From: Diphasiastrum complanatum
Lineage: Eukaryota; Streptophyta; Lycopodiopsida; Lycopodiales; Lycopodiaceae
NCBI GenBank assembly: GCA_029204225.1
Contig: CM055106.1
Coordinates: forward strand, 23,272,801 to 23,336,800
Length of the DNA: 64,000 nt
Direction: 5' to 3'
This document shows, in pieces, positions 21,509 to 32,768 of this stretch. The translations under genes and the position numbers were made by a program. The first letter of the stretch is position 1. Every line of letters begins with the position of its first letter. A model generated the notes under the pieces. The model was not told the DNA's origin. It saw only the letters and a list, made by a program, of their open reading frames with translations, and made no database searches.

Positions 21509-22979
21509 TCACATTTGATCCATTTCCTTCATAGAGGACTTCAGCTTCTCTGATCGCTTCTCTGATGACAGTACTGGTTTTAACATTTCTAATGCTAATT
21601 TAAGAACATCTCTCTCGTCCTCAGAAGGGCCAATTAAACCCGAGAGAATGAGCCGGGTCTCGAATCCAGGGCAAAAATCATTCAAAATGGCTTTTCGGAG
21701 GACACAGTAAGCCTTTGGCGCTGACGGTGACATGTCCAGCTCACCAATGTGCTTGGAGAGTGCTTTGCATTTAAGAAGCTCTGTCTGTCCATCTGGGCTG
21801 TACTTGTTGCTAAAGCAGAAAATAAAGTTGTTGGGCAAGTTCCCAATGTAGTGGGCCATAGACCTGTCCAGAGTTTCTGCTTCAACTTTCTCTCGAGAGC
21901 CACCCCTTCCCATTGCAAATGCATCAAGCTCCACTGCATCCTGCATTTGGTTCAAATTATTGCAAAATGAGTATAATGAAGACAAACAAACATAACAAAC
22001 ACATGCAAGTTGAATTGTTGGGTCAGACTTGCCTCGGTGCCTTCATCAATGTCTTTGGTTTGCGCAAGGTTAATTCCTTTGCCTTTGTACTTCACATCAG
22101 CAGTTTTCCCTTCGAGTACCTCGAATGGCCTCGTTTGAACTGGTGGTAGTTGAAGCGTTTTCAATTGGCAAAGCACCCTTGCCAGTGCTTGCTCGGTGGT
22201 GTCCGTGTCATGCCCGATCAGTTCTCATACATGTCGTCGGGCTGGGTGTGGTCAAAAGTGGAACTGCCATTCTGCAAATTTACCAATGCTGCCAGCATCT
22301 CATCTTCTCGCAAGCCGAGAATATGTTGCAAGCCATGCATGAACACATACTCCTGCCCATCAATGATGATTGGAGCAAGGCCATGGATTCGAAGCACGAC
22401 ATCATCGGACTCATTTGTATCTTCTGGCTCCGCTGATGTGGATGCACTTGTTGCCTCTTGCGCAGCCAAGATTGCTTCGTGCTCCGCAGATAAATCTTCC
22501 TCTTCACCCGGGTCGTTCATCTCGTTCACCTGCTCACTGGGATTGTATTTGTTGCTGGCCACAGTCGCTGGAAACTCATTAAGCCAAAAAATAACAGTAA
22601 TCTCACCGGATAGAAACTTCTTTCCTACACTTTCAAGATCAAAAGTTTTCAGCTGATCCTTCGTCAGCTCCAAGTAATGATCGTTACCCAAGTGACTAAT
22701 AAATCTGTTGAGATGAGCAATAAATGGTCTATCTCCTTTCCATATATAACTAAGCAAGTTATATGGAATCCACATGATAGTCGAGCCAGGAATTTGTATG
22801 GCATAAGGCTTCAAAGTTTCATCTATATACTCACTCATGTATGTGAATGCATCCGCATTAGCCCGTAGAGTGGCAAGCGTGTCTATTCTACCGGTAAACA
22901 TACAATAAATACGATCTAACTGATCTAAAAACTCTGTGGGGGCTAGCAGATTGGCCAACTCTATTTTAGGGGACGACAT
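21509..22979 (-). pseudogene. Transposon gene 3: unrecognised protein, two exons, GC-AG intron
   Basis: The start codon at 22979-22977 gives MSSPKIELANLLAPTEFLDQ. Exon 1 runs to 22033 with one missing base near 22222 that shifts the frame. Exon 2 is 21940-21509. The 92-bp intron begins GCAAGT and ends ATGCAG, a classic GC-AG intron, and joins the exons in phase 0 (GTE then DAVELD). The product is about 459 residues and acidic, with aromatic segments (STIMWIPYNLLSYIWKGDRP), a central Glu/Ser/Thr-rich linker (NDPGEEEDLSAEHEAILAAQ), and a C-terminal helical part (AHYIGNLPNNFIFCF). No Cys/His clusters, catalytic motif or membrane segment was recognised. A TATA box precedes it. It may be a partner of the transposase; no function is proposed. 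Confidence 0.6.
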
Positions 22980-23104
22980 TGTTATGCAACTAAGAACACT
23001 AATCGACCAGCAAACTAGTAGTCTAATTGAACAAGACAAGCTAAATTACGAGGAAACAAATTTCAACAAAGCAAGAAGTGACAACAAAATGAAAACCCCC
23101 ACTC

Positions 23105-23111
23105 TTATATA
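23105..23111 (-). promoter_or_regulatory. TATA box of transposon gene 3
   Basis: The minus strand reads CTCTATATAAGAG, with TATATAA at 23111-23105, about 126 bases before the gene 3 start codon. It is a strong match to a plant TATA box at a plausible distance. Confidence 0.65.
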
Positions 23112-23388
23112 GAGGGACGTGTATCCAAAAATAGATATTATTATAAAACCAAATAAAATAATTTCTATTTATAACAACAATCCAATTCGACAGTAATATT
23201 TATCACAAAGGAATATTCGAATTACAATTCAGCATAAATTGTTTCTATTCCATCTCATCAGTTTCCGTAGTTTCTCTAGCGCTGTTTTCCAAAACATTGG
23301 ATGTTGGTGTCCTCAGCATCCATCTCTTTCCAACTCGAACTCTAGACATCCTCCATTCTTGATGCCTTGTTCTAGCATTAGAGGATTG

Positions 23389-25977
23389 TCATGCTGTCTT
23401 TCTGACTGAATTTGAATTGGAGATCATTGAATACAACTCTTCAATTCTTGTGTTTTGAAAGTGTCCTCGGCCCAAAACTCCTCTGTAAAACCATTGGAAT
23501 ATCTCAACCAATGCATTGCTAAGACCCTTTCCTCCGCCATGCCGTGAATTTTTGAAATACGCAGCCTTTGCCCTGTAATGACTCTTTTCCATGCCTTGCG
23601 TATTCCAAATAGCTAATGATCCGTAGGTTTTCATAAACCAAGGTCCATGAGCATAGAAGATGTGCTGTTCATAGAAAATTTGTATCAGTTTAAATCTCTA
23701 CAAATACATAAATATGAAAGTAAAAAATATGAGACACACATACCATATAGTGAGTTATGTGTGTTTCTCCCCATGCATCGATCATCAATTCAGTAAATGT
23801 TTTGACTTCTCTTGCGTATCTATCCAAATCTTCATCTCTCACAATCTTTTTGTTTATAGTTTGTGACAAGGCATCAAATGCTTGCCAAACCTTAGCACGT
23901 GTACTTGCCATGCGAGGATCTGAGCCAATATTTGTTGTGCATTGACATATTTTCCTCCAGTACTCCCATTCAACACTGCTTTCATGTGCAGTATGATTTG
24001 ACAATAGGTGTCTCGCTTTCGCACCACCCATTGAAACTTTTGCTGGAACATCTTGCATTTTTCCACTCATCTCAACGTCTTTGGTAAGACTCACGTGGCC
24101 CCCGTGCAATCCCATATCGGATAAAATTATCTCTAGATTTCTAATGCTAACATCTGCTCTTGATTTGGGCTGCATGTTCCATGCGTAACAACAATGCAAA
24201 AATAATAATTTGTCCAGTATTCGTAATTCACCATGCATTGTGCAAAAATGGACTCTTTCGAGAGGAATGTTCAACACAGGACTCCAAGCTTTGTCTAGAT
24301 TGTGCCTATTTGGTGGAAGAAGTTGGTTGCAATTCAAAATACTTTTGTTCCGCCCAGATTCAAACATACAATATATACAAAAATTCTTTGCATTTGCACC
24401 AAGACCACAACCGTACATGCATTTCAAAGTCTTCAAATCAGCAGCTAGGTGCCATTCTATAGCAAAGCTTTCTCCTTCAACACTGAGCAATTTGCCTTCA
24501 TTTTGTACATGTATTATCTTAGATATACTACATTTTTCAAATAGCCACTCCAGTACGTCGTGAGACTCCTTAGGAACTTCAAATGCAGCTATCCACCATA
24601 TGTAATTTTCGGATTGCACGCTAAATTCTTTACAATAACTTCCACCAAACTGTTGCAATTCACGATTCATCAAGGTGATTGTGACACGTTCATGTTTACG
24701 CCCACTGCTTCGTCCAACTTAATAACAAATATAACTTTACCTCCGCAATCTGTAAAACAAAAATTTCATTACTAAAACATATTAGTTGAAGAAAAGCATA
24801 CAATTGAAGACTGAAATTCACAATAAATGTTCTTACCATTTGTTCTAACTTTGTAATGTCGGATCATCATTGCTTGGACCTTTTCCAGATCTAAGAATAT
24901 ATTATTGCCTTGATGATAACGAAAACATGTCGGAGGTCCTTTCTTCTTATTGGTTACTGTAAAAGAATCCTCAATATGTTGAAACTCTCCTAATTCAGAG
25001 AGCAATATCGAATTGCATTCTCGTTTGGTGGATTCGACAAGTTTATAAGTAGGTATTATTTGATGGCGTTTTAACCCATTTTTGTCAGAGCGTTTCATAT
25101 ACTTCTTCAAAGCTCTATACCCCTTGCGACTCACACCTCCTTGGTCACATGCGTAAACCACCTCTTTAACATTTGGATTTGGCTTGAACTTGTCCACTAG
25201 CTTTTTTGCAATTCTCAAGCGAATTGAATCACTTGTTTCATCTTCCACAATCTTAATCAAATCTTTACCCTTCAAAAAATGTTTCATATATTTTCCGGCA
25301 ATAAAATCTTTTCCAACCGTCTTTTTCAAGAACTCTTTTGTGTCCCTCATACATCTTTTACTGGTACCACCACCTGGTGCCAAAGCTTCTAGTTTGTGTC
25401 TCTTAGTGTTTTCATTTTCTGCTTGCTGATCCATCGAGACTCTACGCTTTCGTTGTAAGCCATATATTGTCCTCTGAAATATACTGATTGAAGATTGCAA
25501 TTCTTCAATTTTTGTGACAGAACTGGCAAGCTCTATTTTCAAACCATTTATCTCCTGCTCCAATTTCATATTTATTCCATGCAATGACTTTAAATTGTCA
25601 TTCATACTCAATATATGAATGTTTGCCGTATTTGCCAATGTCTCAGCTTGAATTCTTCGAGAATCCATTGCTTGACAATAGCCAAGCAGTCCATTCCGAC
25701 CATCCCCAACGAACCTTAACAAACTATGTACATCAGAAAATTTAGGAGGAGCATCTACCAGTGGATTATGAGGCTATAAATCACCTCTTACCCATAGGTC
25801 AATATGTTTTTTTCCTTCTAATCTCCAACAATGCATGTCATACGGATTTAAGTTAACACCCCATGCAGCTTTGGTGGTCGCATAATCCTTCTCTAACTTC
25901 ACATGTAAGTGATACTTGGTTGTCATCTTGAAGATGTCGAATTTCCCAAAAGAATCTATGTAGAATAGTAGAAACAC
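23389..25977 (-). pseudogene. Transposon gene 4: transposase-like protein, three exons
   Basis: Exons are 25977-24837, 24717-23744 and 23664-23389, with GT-AG introns of 119 and 79 bases whose phases fit (about 796 residues). An alternative start at 25926 gives MTTKYHLHVKLEKDY. Residues 85-170 form a coiled-coil-like region, followed by a Lys/Arg-rich stretch. The core has VGRSSGRKHERVTITLMN after the first junction, then EWHLAADLKTLKCMYGCGLG, the pair CIYC, HFCTMHGELRILDKLLFLH, and at the C-terminus NTQGMEKSHYRAKAAYF. From memory, this order (Asp-x-Lys block, CxxC, T-x-H-x-x-L-R, Q-G-x-E-K) matches uncharacterised repetitive proteins of cnidarians and some plants that behave like transposases. 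One in-frame TAG (25774) fits a CAG change. It is the best candidate for the enzyme moving this element, recognising the GGGCCC ends. The superfamily is unassigned. Confidence 0.65.
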
Positions 25978-26303
25978 ACCTTAATCAACCTTGTGTCAAA
26001 GTTCAATGTGAACTAACCATGATATAAGCTTTATTAGGCATATACTAGTTTCCATCCCTAGGGTCCTATTGTAGTTAGGACAATGCAAGGTCGTCCATAC
26101 TAACCCTACTCTAGTTGTAATTTGTAACTTACCTATTAGTTGCCTATTATAGTCTATGCAAATAACCTACAATAGTCTATGAAAATGAGACCTACATTTA
26201 GGCCTTAACTCTTGCTCACCTTGTATGGTAACCCAAGGTAAAGGTGCCACGTAGGATTGATTAGCACTAAATTAATTATGATTAGAAAACTTGTTTAGGC
26301 AAG
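25978..26303. other. Right subterminal region of the transposon
   Basis: Non-coding. It probably holds the promoter and leader of gene 4 and transposase-binding sequence. A CACTAAATTAATTATGATTAG stretch near 26267 echoes the CACTAATTATAATTAG stretch just inside the left repeat, so the terminal homology extends weakly inward. Confidence 0.5.
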
Positions 26304-26335
26304 GAAGAGGCTCTTTTTGAGTCCAAAAAGGGCCC
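26304..26335 (-). repeat. Right terminal inverted repeat of the 8.9-kb transposon
   Basis: Reverse complement begins GGGCCCTTTTTGG and ends GCCTCTTC, matching 17461-17492 with a single G/A difference. It is followed by the TA target duplication at 26336-26337. Confidence 0.93.
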
Positions 26336-26337
26336 TA

Positions 26338-27002
26338 ATGTTTGGTACTATAACTATCGGTGAAACCCATTTGCTATATTATTCGTGCTCTAAGACGTCT
26401 ATTTAATTTATCTTTTACTAATAGAGAGTACCTTGGGTTTAGTCTATATTGTCTCCTAACTGGTATAGCTCCCTATATTAAATCTATCCTATGCTCTCCT
26501 CATTTAACTAGTATATCGGTTAGATTGTCCATCGACCATGCAAAAACATTTTAAAACTTTTGCAGCAATTGTATATATTTCGCTCGTTCTTGTTCAGACT
26601 GATGTCTGCACAAATTTAAGGTTCTATCTTTACCTATTTTGACAAGTTCATAATCATCTTTGTCTATCATACATTCGGTCAAACTTGCTCTGGTTCTACC
26701 CAGAACTTCCCTCGATTCGGATGTTAGAGGTTCTCTACCATCCTCCTTGTCTATCTCATAACACTCTATGAGATTTACTTGAGAGTCTATAGGTTCCCCT
26801 ACTTCTTCACCCCATCTTATAAGATGACCTCCTAACGGGCTAGTCATCAGTATACCTGGAAAAAATATTTGCATCATAGACCAGTTTATAATGGCGTCAG
26901 CTTGGTATAATCACGGCCTACCAAACAATATTGAATATGGTGGCGTATCCGCTGGGTTTATGACAAAGTAATTCATGATAAAGGTTTCGTTTTCTATGTT
27001 TA
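26338..27002 (-). pseudogene. Gypsy pol remnant, upstream part: protease end and RT start
   Basis: This is the 5' part of the Gypsy pol interrupted by the 8.9-kb transposon. The minus strand reads ETFIMNYFVINPADTPPYSI, then LFGRP, the end of the aspartic protease region. A linker follows to SEQERAKYIQLLQKF, NVFAWSMDNLTDILV, GEHRIDLI, RQYRLNPRYSLLVKDKLNRR and WVSPIVIVPN, the N-terminal part of Gypsy reverse transcriptase. Three stops and one frame change occur. The text resumes at 17458 on the other side of the transposon. At 27003 it is cut by a CACTA-type end. Confidence 0.88.
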
Positions 27003-27072
27003 CACTAAAAAAAAATTAAAACGCGATTTCAGGTCGGAAATCCCGTCGGAAATCACTGCAATTCTTGTAGTG
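27003..27072. mobile_element. CACTA-type terminal remnant (70 bp)
   Basis: The stretch starts CACTA and ends TTCTTGTAGTG, whose complement CACTACAAGAA is the standard plant CACTA (EnSpm) terminus. Between are GGTCGGAAATCCCGTCGGAA-type subterminal words. It is either a vestigial deletion derivative of a CACTA element or the broken right end of one. A nearly identical terminus lies at about 31365-31426. Confidence 0.65.
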
Positions 27073-28494
27073 AAATGCTTGCCGAGACAACGCTGGAACA
27101 AGGCCTCCATTATGGCATTTGGCATTCAAATGTTACCTCAATTAAATCTCTCACTCATGTCAATGGAACAACATAAAGTATGATACTTGTATTGATTGGA
27201 ATTCTCAGCTCTTGAAGACTCTTTCTCAACGTGAGATTGGAATTCTCAACTCTTGAAGACTCTTTCTGAACGTGAGATTGAGGGAATGAACATACAAACA
27301 CGTATTTATAAAAAATCTTCAATACTAGAAAAACTTCCTCATTATGAACTTTATGAAGAATTGTCAAGAACCACACACACACATAACCAACGCACATATG
27401 AGATGGGGGTTGCCTCCATTACTTACAAAGTGTAAGCATATCATCAAGCATTCATGGCACAAGTATCCAAGTTTTACCACTACGCTTCAGATCACTATGG
27501 ATTGTTAGGGTAGCATTCAACCTGACCATTGAAACCACCATGTTGAATGGCAAAGGAACACTACACATGCATTACATCAACTCACCAAGCTCCCTAATAA
27601 TAAAGCCATCACCAAGCAAACACTACCCTTTTACGTTAAAGATTCAATGCACTCAAAAGGTATGCGCACCAAACACTCACTTTCTTTCCCTCAATGCAAA
27701 ATCAAACAATCAATGATGCACTCCTACTAGTGATGAGATTCAAGCAATAACCACCAATAGAACCTCTTCCACGCCATCAACGCAAATACACTAACGATGC
27801 ATCAACAACCTTGAAACAAGCATTACTAACCAGGCATCAATCCACAAGTGCTACATAAACTGAGAGCAAGAATCAACATTGAGCTCTCCAACTTAAGCAT
27901 TCACCAAACATTCATTTCAAGCATCAAAGCAAAGGAAAGCACAATCCATCCCTCTCACCAAACAGAATTACCTCTCAACATCCCACTATATCCAATACAA
28001 AGAGTGACCCTCCTTTTATAGCAAAACCCAGTGCTCCCCCTTCAAAATGAAGCCTTGCCAAATTTCATGCCCTTCAAGCCCTTTTGTCCATTTTCTCATC
28101 CCCCATTGGAAAGTACACCAAGTAGCGTCTATGAGTGTGTATGGGGTTGGTGCATTCAAAGCCCTTTTCCAAAACTAGCAAAGATGCCATTTTTGTCAAA
28201 AGCTAGAGGATGTAGGCTCCAAATTTTCTAGCCTCCAAGGTCTCTTTGCATTTCTTATCCAAAGTTGGGTGAAGCCATTGTCAACCCCTATATCTTTGTA
28301 GGTGCCCTTCATTTTTCTTGGCCCTCCATTTGATTTCTCCTTAAATTTTCTTGATAGTGTGTATGTCTTGACCCAATCCTTGGTCTTTGGCTCTACAGGG
28401 TTACTGACTTGGTTCGCATATTTTGCCCATTTCCTGAAACTTGCCCAATTTTTTCCGTTAGGGTTTCTATAATTTCTTAATATTGCCCATAGTT
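27073..28494 (-). repeat. Repeated 1.4-kb unit, copy A (LTR-like)
   Basis: The segment is about 95 percent identical to 31427-32768 in the same orientation. It carries on the minus strand a TATAAAA box at about 28020-28014 and, upstream of it, an open frame conserved in both copies with NWASFRKWAKYANQV and TYTLSRKFKEKSNGGP. A 41-base stretch near 27198-27280 (GAATTCTCAGCTCTTGAAGA) is tandemly duplicated only in this copy. The layout suggests an LTR in minus orientation, but no primer site or polypurine tract adjoins. Its low end abuts a CACTA terminus in both copies. Confidence 0.7.
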
Positions 28495-28509
28495 CACAGT
28501 CTTGTTTTA

Positions 28510-29345
28510 ATTTCGTAGAGAAGAAGTTGAAGGAGTCACTTAGGAAGTACACTCGAAGAGTCAAGAATCTGATAGGAAAATTAGGAGTGCAGTATCATGT
28601 GCCTACATAGAATAAATGGTTTCTAGGTGGACTACCTAAGAAGATGGATATATATTGTCACCAAGGACTTATGAATTCGCTAGAAGATGTCATAGCGTCT
28701 TTGGAAAACTATGAGACCTCTAGAATCTCTAGGAGACAAAGGAATGATAGGATGATTAGTAAAAAACATAAGCAAAAACATACAAAAGAATCAAAATCAT
28801 CTACTGAGACAGATGTAGAGTCTGGTAGTTCAGAGAATAGAGGTAGAATAAAAAATGGTAGAAAACCAGGACCAAGATTGGCCTGATTCAGAGTTAGAAG
28901 TAAACAAAGTTACTACTAGAAGTAGGAAGGATGTACCTACACTTCGCGAAAGAAGAAAAGTAAAAAAGCGAAAAAAACAAAATTTGAAAAGCACGAAAAA
29001 CACGACAAAAAAAATGCAAAAAATGTAGAAAACACCGCAGAGAATCTTAATGCAAAGGATCTGGACTATGATCGGTCCAATGAGAAGTATTATGACGCGG
29101 ACATCTCTTTAGAAGCCAAAAAACTTCTTGAGGAAGAAACTAAGAAAATTAAGAAGGTCACATTCGTAGATCCAATAATAAGTATGGAATCACCTAGATA
29201 GCCATCATCTAGAGATCCATCACCACCAAAATGTCGTTTTTATGAAATAATAACATACTTTGCTTCTAGAATGCCAAATATAACATTCCACCAACTGTTA
29301 GAAGACAATCAATGTTATAAGAAAGAAATAAAGCAATTCTTACAG
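28510..29345 (+). pseudogene. Gypsy gag remnant, copy 2 (inverted relative to copy 1)
   Basis: The plus strand encodes EKKLKESLRKYTRRVKNLIG, then KWFLGGLPKKMDIY and SLEDVIASLENYETSRISRR, then a Lys-rich region, nearly identical to the minus-strand gag at 11.8-12.6 kb. Stop codons and frame changes follow the basic part. It begins immediately after the repeated unit A. No zinc knuckle or protease follows. Confidence 0.7.
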
Positions 29346-29352
29346 AATTCAG

Positions 29353-29477
29353 GTCATCATTAATGGATGTATTCTAGATAAGGTACCCATACTCAAGTGT
29401 AAATATCATGACCTAGGATAGATCATCATTAATGGATGTATTCTAGATAAGGTACCCATACTCAAGTGTAAATATCT
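29353..29477 (+). repeat. Tandem duplication of about 53 bp
   Basis: A unit beginning ATCATTAATGGATGTATTC and ending CAAGTGTAAATATC occurs twice, at about 29353-29408 and 29425-29477, separated by CATGACCTAGGATAG. The second copy ends where CACTA-like subterminal words begin. Confidence 0.8.
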
Positions 29478-31426
29478 GACGGCCAATAAAAATGTCAGAA
29501 TCCGCCATCCCATTTCGGAGAATAAATCTTTTTAAATGGATGACGTCTATCCATGCAAAAAAAAAAAAAAAAACACAAAGCAAACGTCGGATTCCGACGG
29601 ATAATACAGATGTGAAATCCGACGTTCGTGACCGAATTCTCAAAGTCGCGTCATTCTTCTACGGTTTTCTTATTTTTTATTCTTGCAGGAGATTTTTGGA
29701 GATCGGCTTTTGGCGCTTCTTCTCAACTGTATCAATTCCATTTGTCTCATTCCAAGTACGATTCTTTTGTTTTGTTATGTGCAACTAAGATTTCTTTCTT
29801 TGTAACTTTTTCTTGTACACTATCTTTCTTGTATTGTATATTTTGTGTAGTTAAACACAAATATGTGTCTTAGTGATTTATGATCATGAGCAAATGAGAG
29901 AGGAAGAGAAGGATGTGTGTGAGAGACATGAGAGAGAGCAAGAAAATACAGATGGAAGAGTTTGATTTAATATTATGTTCCTTGTAAATTTTAGGGTTTA
30001 GATTTAATGTTATGTTCTTTGTGAAATAGTGTGAGACTAAAAGCTCTTGAGATTTGAATGAAAATCACAACTAGCTCCACCATCAAAGATGTAGAGCTAC
30101 CACTTTTTCTCACTGATTGATCCAGTATGGCTATCTTGTTGCTACTCCCTATCGAGCCATAAAGGGTAATCCATCGTTGTCTGATACATGTAAAATGAGA
30201 TATCAGCTAGAAAAGCTAGTGAAGCGTGCTCGGTATGATGGCATTTCTGTTGAAAATCAAAACTCAAAATGAACTTTGAATAGTGCCATTGACTCACTAT
30301 CTCCGTTGGAAGCTTGAGATATCTTGGCTATGGGGTGCTTAATTATCTTTGCTTTGTGAGTTAGAACCCAGTTTTCCTTGCAAGATATTTGGAGAGCTGG
30401 CCTACCATTGTTGCTAGATGAGTGAACCATCTAACCATTCAATCACATTACAGTCGTTGAGGAATTGAACGTTGACTTCCAAAATACTGAAGGATTATTG
30501 CTGATTTCCAAAAGAGAGTTGAGAGATGTGATTATTAACATCGCTATCTCTATAATACATCTGACCATCGCTGCTAGTACTTTGCAAGCCTTCACTATGC
30601 CTATGAGTAGATATGAAGGAAAGCCATCACTAAGCTAGTTGTCAGATCAGAGACTCAGCTAACTGAGCCTTCACGACCATGAAAAGAGAGCTTGCAACTA
30701 TTGTCTAAAGCTGATCTATCAACAACCATTGAGAACTCACTGATTTATTGACAATGGGAGCCCTCGCTCATGGCTGTTCTAGTTGAGAGCAATTCTGTCC
30801 TAGCAAAGGACAGAAGCAAAGTGACAAACATAGTAGAATCAGAAGCATTCATGACTAACACTTCTTCGCTTTTTCGCTACATGCATATGCACTCAGAAAT
30901 AGGTATGGCTTTATCTATTTTCAGTTCGTTTCATCTATGTCATTTTTCGTAATCATTTATTTTTCGTATGCACCTCGAATTCCTGTTGATTGGAGTATAT
31001 TTGGTTTTTGCCACAATTTTCTTTTTGCCACGTCCGGCCACATGGACGTCGGAATCCGACGGAAAAAAAAAAAGTGAAAAAAAATTTTCAAGTTTTTTTT
31101 TTTCCACGTGGACATCAGATTCCGACGGCCCCAACACGTGGTAGAAAAAAAAAACTCATTTTTTTTTCCACGTAGACGTTGGAATCCGACGTCCACTTGT
31201 CCGGGCCATCAGAATCCGACGTCCATGTGGCATGCTCTCCGGTTCATTTTTACTAGTCGGTTGCCGGTTTTGGGCTTGGCGTCGGATTCCAACGGATTTT
31301 AAATACGACGGATTCCGATGACCTTATAGCGACGCATTTTTCGACGCCCGCGTCGATTCAAAAAAAAAATTGAAACGCGATTTCATGTCGGAAATCCCGT
31401 CAGAAATCACTGCAATTCTTGTATTG
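29478..31426. mobile_element. Non-autonomous CACTA-like element, left end decayed
   Basis: Words of the form GTCGGAATCCGACG cluster at both ends (29479-29625 and 31030-31420) and are absent from the middle, as expected of CACTA subterminal repeats. The right end near 31426 reads TTCTTGTATTG, a one-base variant of the CACTA terminus TTCTTGTAGTG. The left CACTA end was not found. The middle (29.8-30.95 kb) holds no recognisable transposase, so this would be a deletion derivative. Confidence 0.55.
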
Positions 31427-32768
31427 AAATGCTTGCCGAGACAACACTGGAACAAGGCCTCCATTATGGCATTTGGCATTCAAATGTTACCTCAATTAAA
31501 TCTCTCACTCATGTCAATGGATCAACATAAAGTATGATACTTGTATTGATTGGAATTCTCAGCTCTTGAAGACTTTTCTCAACGTGAGATTGAGGGAATG
31601 AACATACAAACATTTATTTATAAAAAATCTTCAATACTAGAAAACCTTCCTCATTATGAACTTTATGAAGAATTGTCAAGAACCACACACACACATAACC
31701 AACACACATATGAGATGGGAGTTGCCTCCATTACTTACAAAGTGTAAGCATATCATCAAGCATTCATGGCACAAGTATCCAATTTTTACCACTACTCTTC
31801 AAATCACTATGGATTGCTAGAGTAGCATTCAACCTGACCATTGAAACCACCACATTGAATGGCAAAGGAACACTACACATGCATTACATCAACGCACCAA
31901 GCTCCCTAATAATAAAGCCATCACCAAGCAAACACTACCCTTTCACGTTAACCATTCAATGCACTCAAAAGGTATGCGCACCAAACAGTCCCTTTCTTTC
32001 ACTAGCGATGAGATTCAAGCAATAACCACCAATAGAACCTCTTCCACGCCATAAATGCAAATACACTAACGATGCATCAACAACCTTGAAACAAGCATTA
32101 CTAAGCAGGCATCAATCCACAAGTGCTACATAAACTAAGAGCAAGAATCAACATTGAGCTCTCCAACTTAAGCATTCACCAAACATTCATTTCAAGCATC
32201 AAAGGAAAGGAAAGCACAATCCATCCCTCTCACCAAACAGTATTACCTCTCAACATCCCACTATATCCAATACAAAGATTGTTGTTCTTTTATAGCAAAA
32301 CCCAGTGGTCCCCCTTCAAAATGAAGCCTTGCCAAATTTCATGCCCTTCAAGCCCTTTTGTCCATTTTCTCATCCCCCATTGGAAAGTACACCAAGTAGC
32401 CTCTATGAGTGTGTATGGGGTTGGTGCATTTAAAGTCCTTTTTCAAAACTAGCAAAGATGTCTTTTTTGTCAAAAGCTAGAGGATGTAGGCTCCAAATTT
32501 TCTAGCCTCCAAGGTCTCTTTGCATTTCTTATCCAAAGTTGGGTGAAGCCATTGTCAACCCCTATATCGTTGTAGGTGCCGTTCATTTTTTTTGGCCCTC
32601 CATTTGATTTCTCCTTAAATTTTCTTGATAGTGTGTACGTCTCGACCCGGTCCTTGGTCTTTGGCTCTGCAGGGTTACCGACTTGGTTCGTGTATTTCGC
32701 CCATTTCTCGAAACTTGCCCAATTTTTGTCGTTATGGTTTTTATAAATTCTCAATATTGCCCATAGTT
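31427..32768 (-). repeat. Repeated 1.4-kb unit, copy B (LTR-like)
   Basis: Direct copy of 27073-28494 without the 41-base internal duplication. The minus-strand open frame (NWASFEKWAKYTNQV, then FTQLWIRNAKRPWRLENLEP) is conserved in length and sequence, which may reflect recent duplication rather than selection. It is fused at 32768 to a Gypsy reverse transcriptase piece and at 31426 to a CACTA terminus. Confidence 0.7.

Noticed and set aside
28495-31426. Units A and B as the LTR pair of a single element enclosing 28.5-31.4 kb
   Set aside because: No primer site or polypurine tract adjoins, the enclosed gag is on the opposite strand to the unit's TATA box, and each unit is fused to a CACTA terminus; dispersed duplication fits better.
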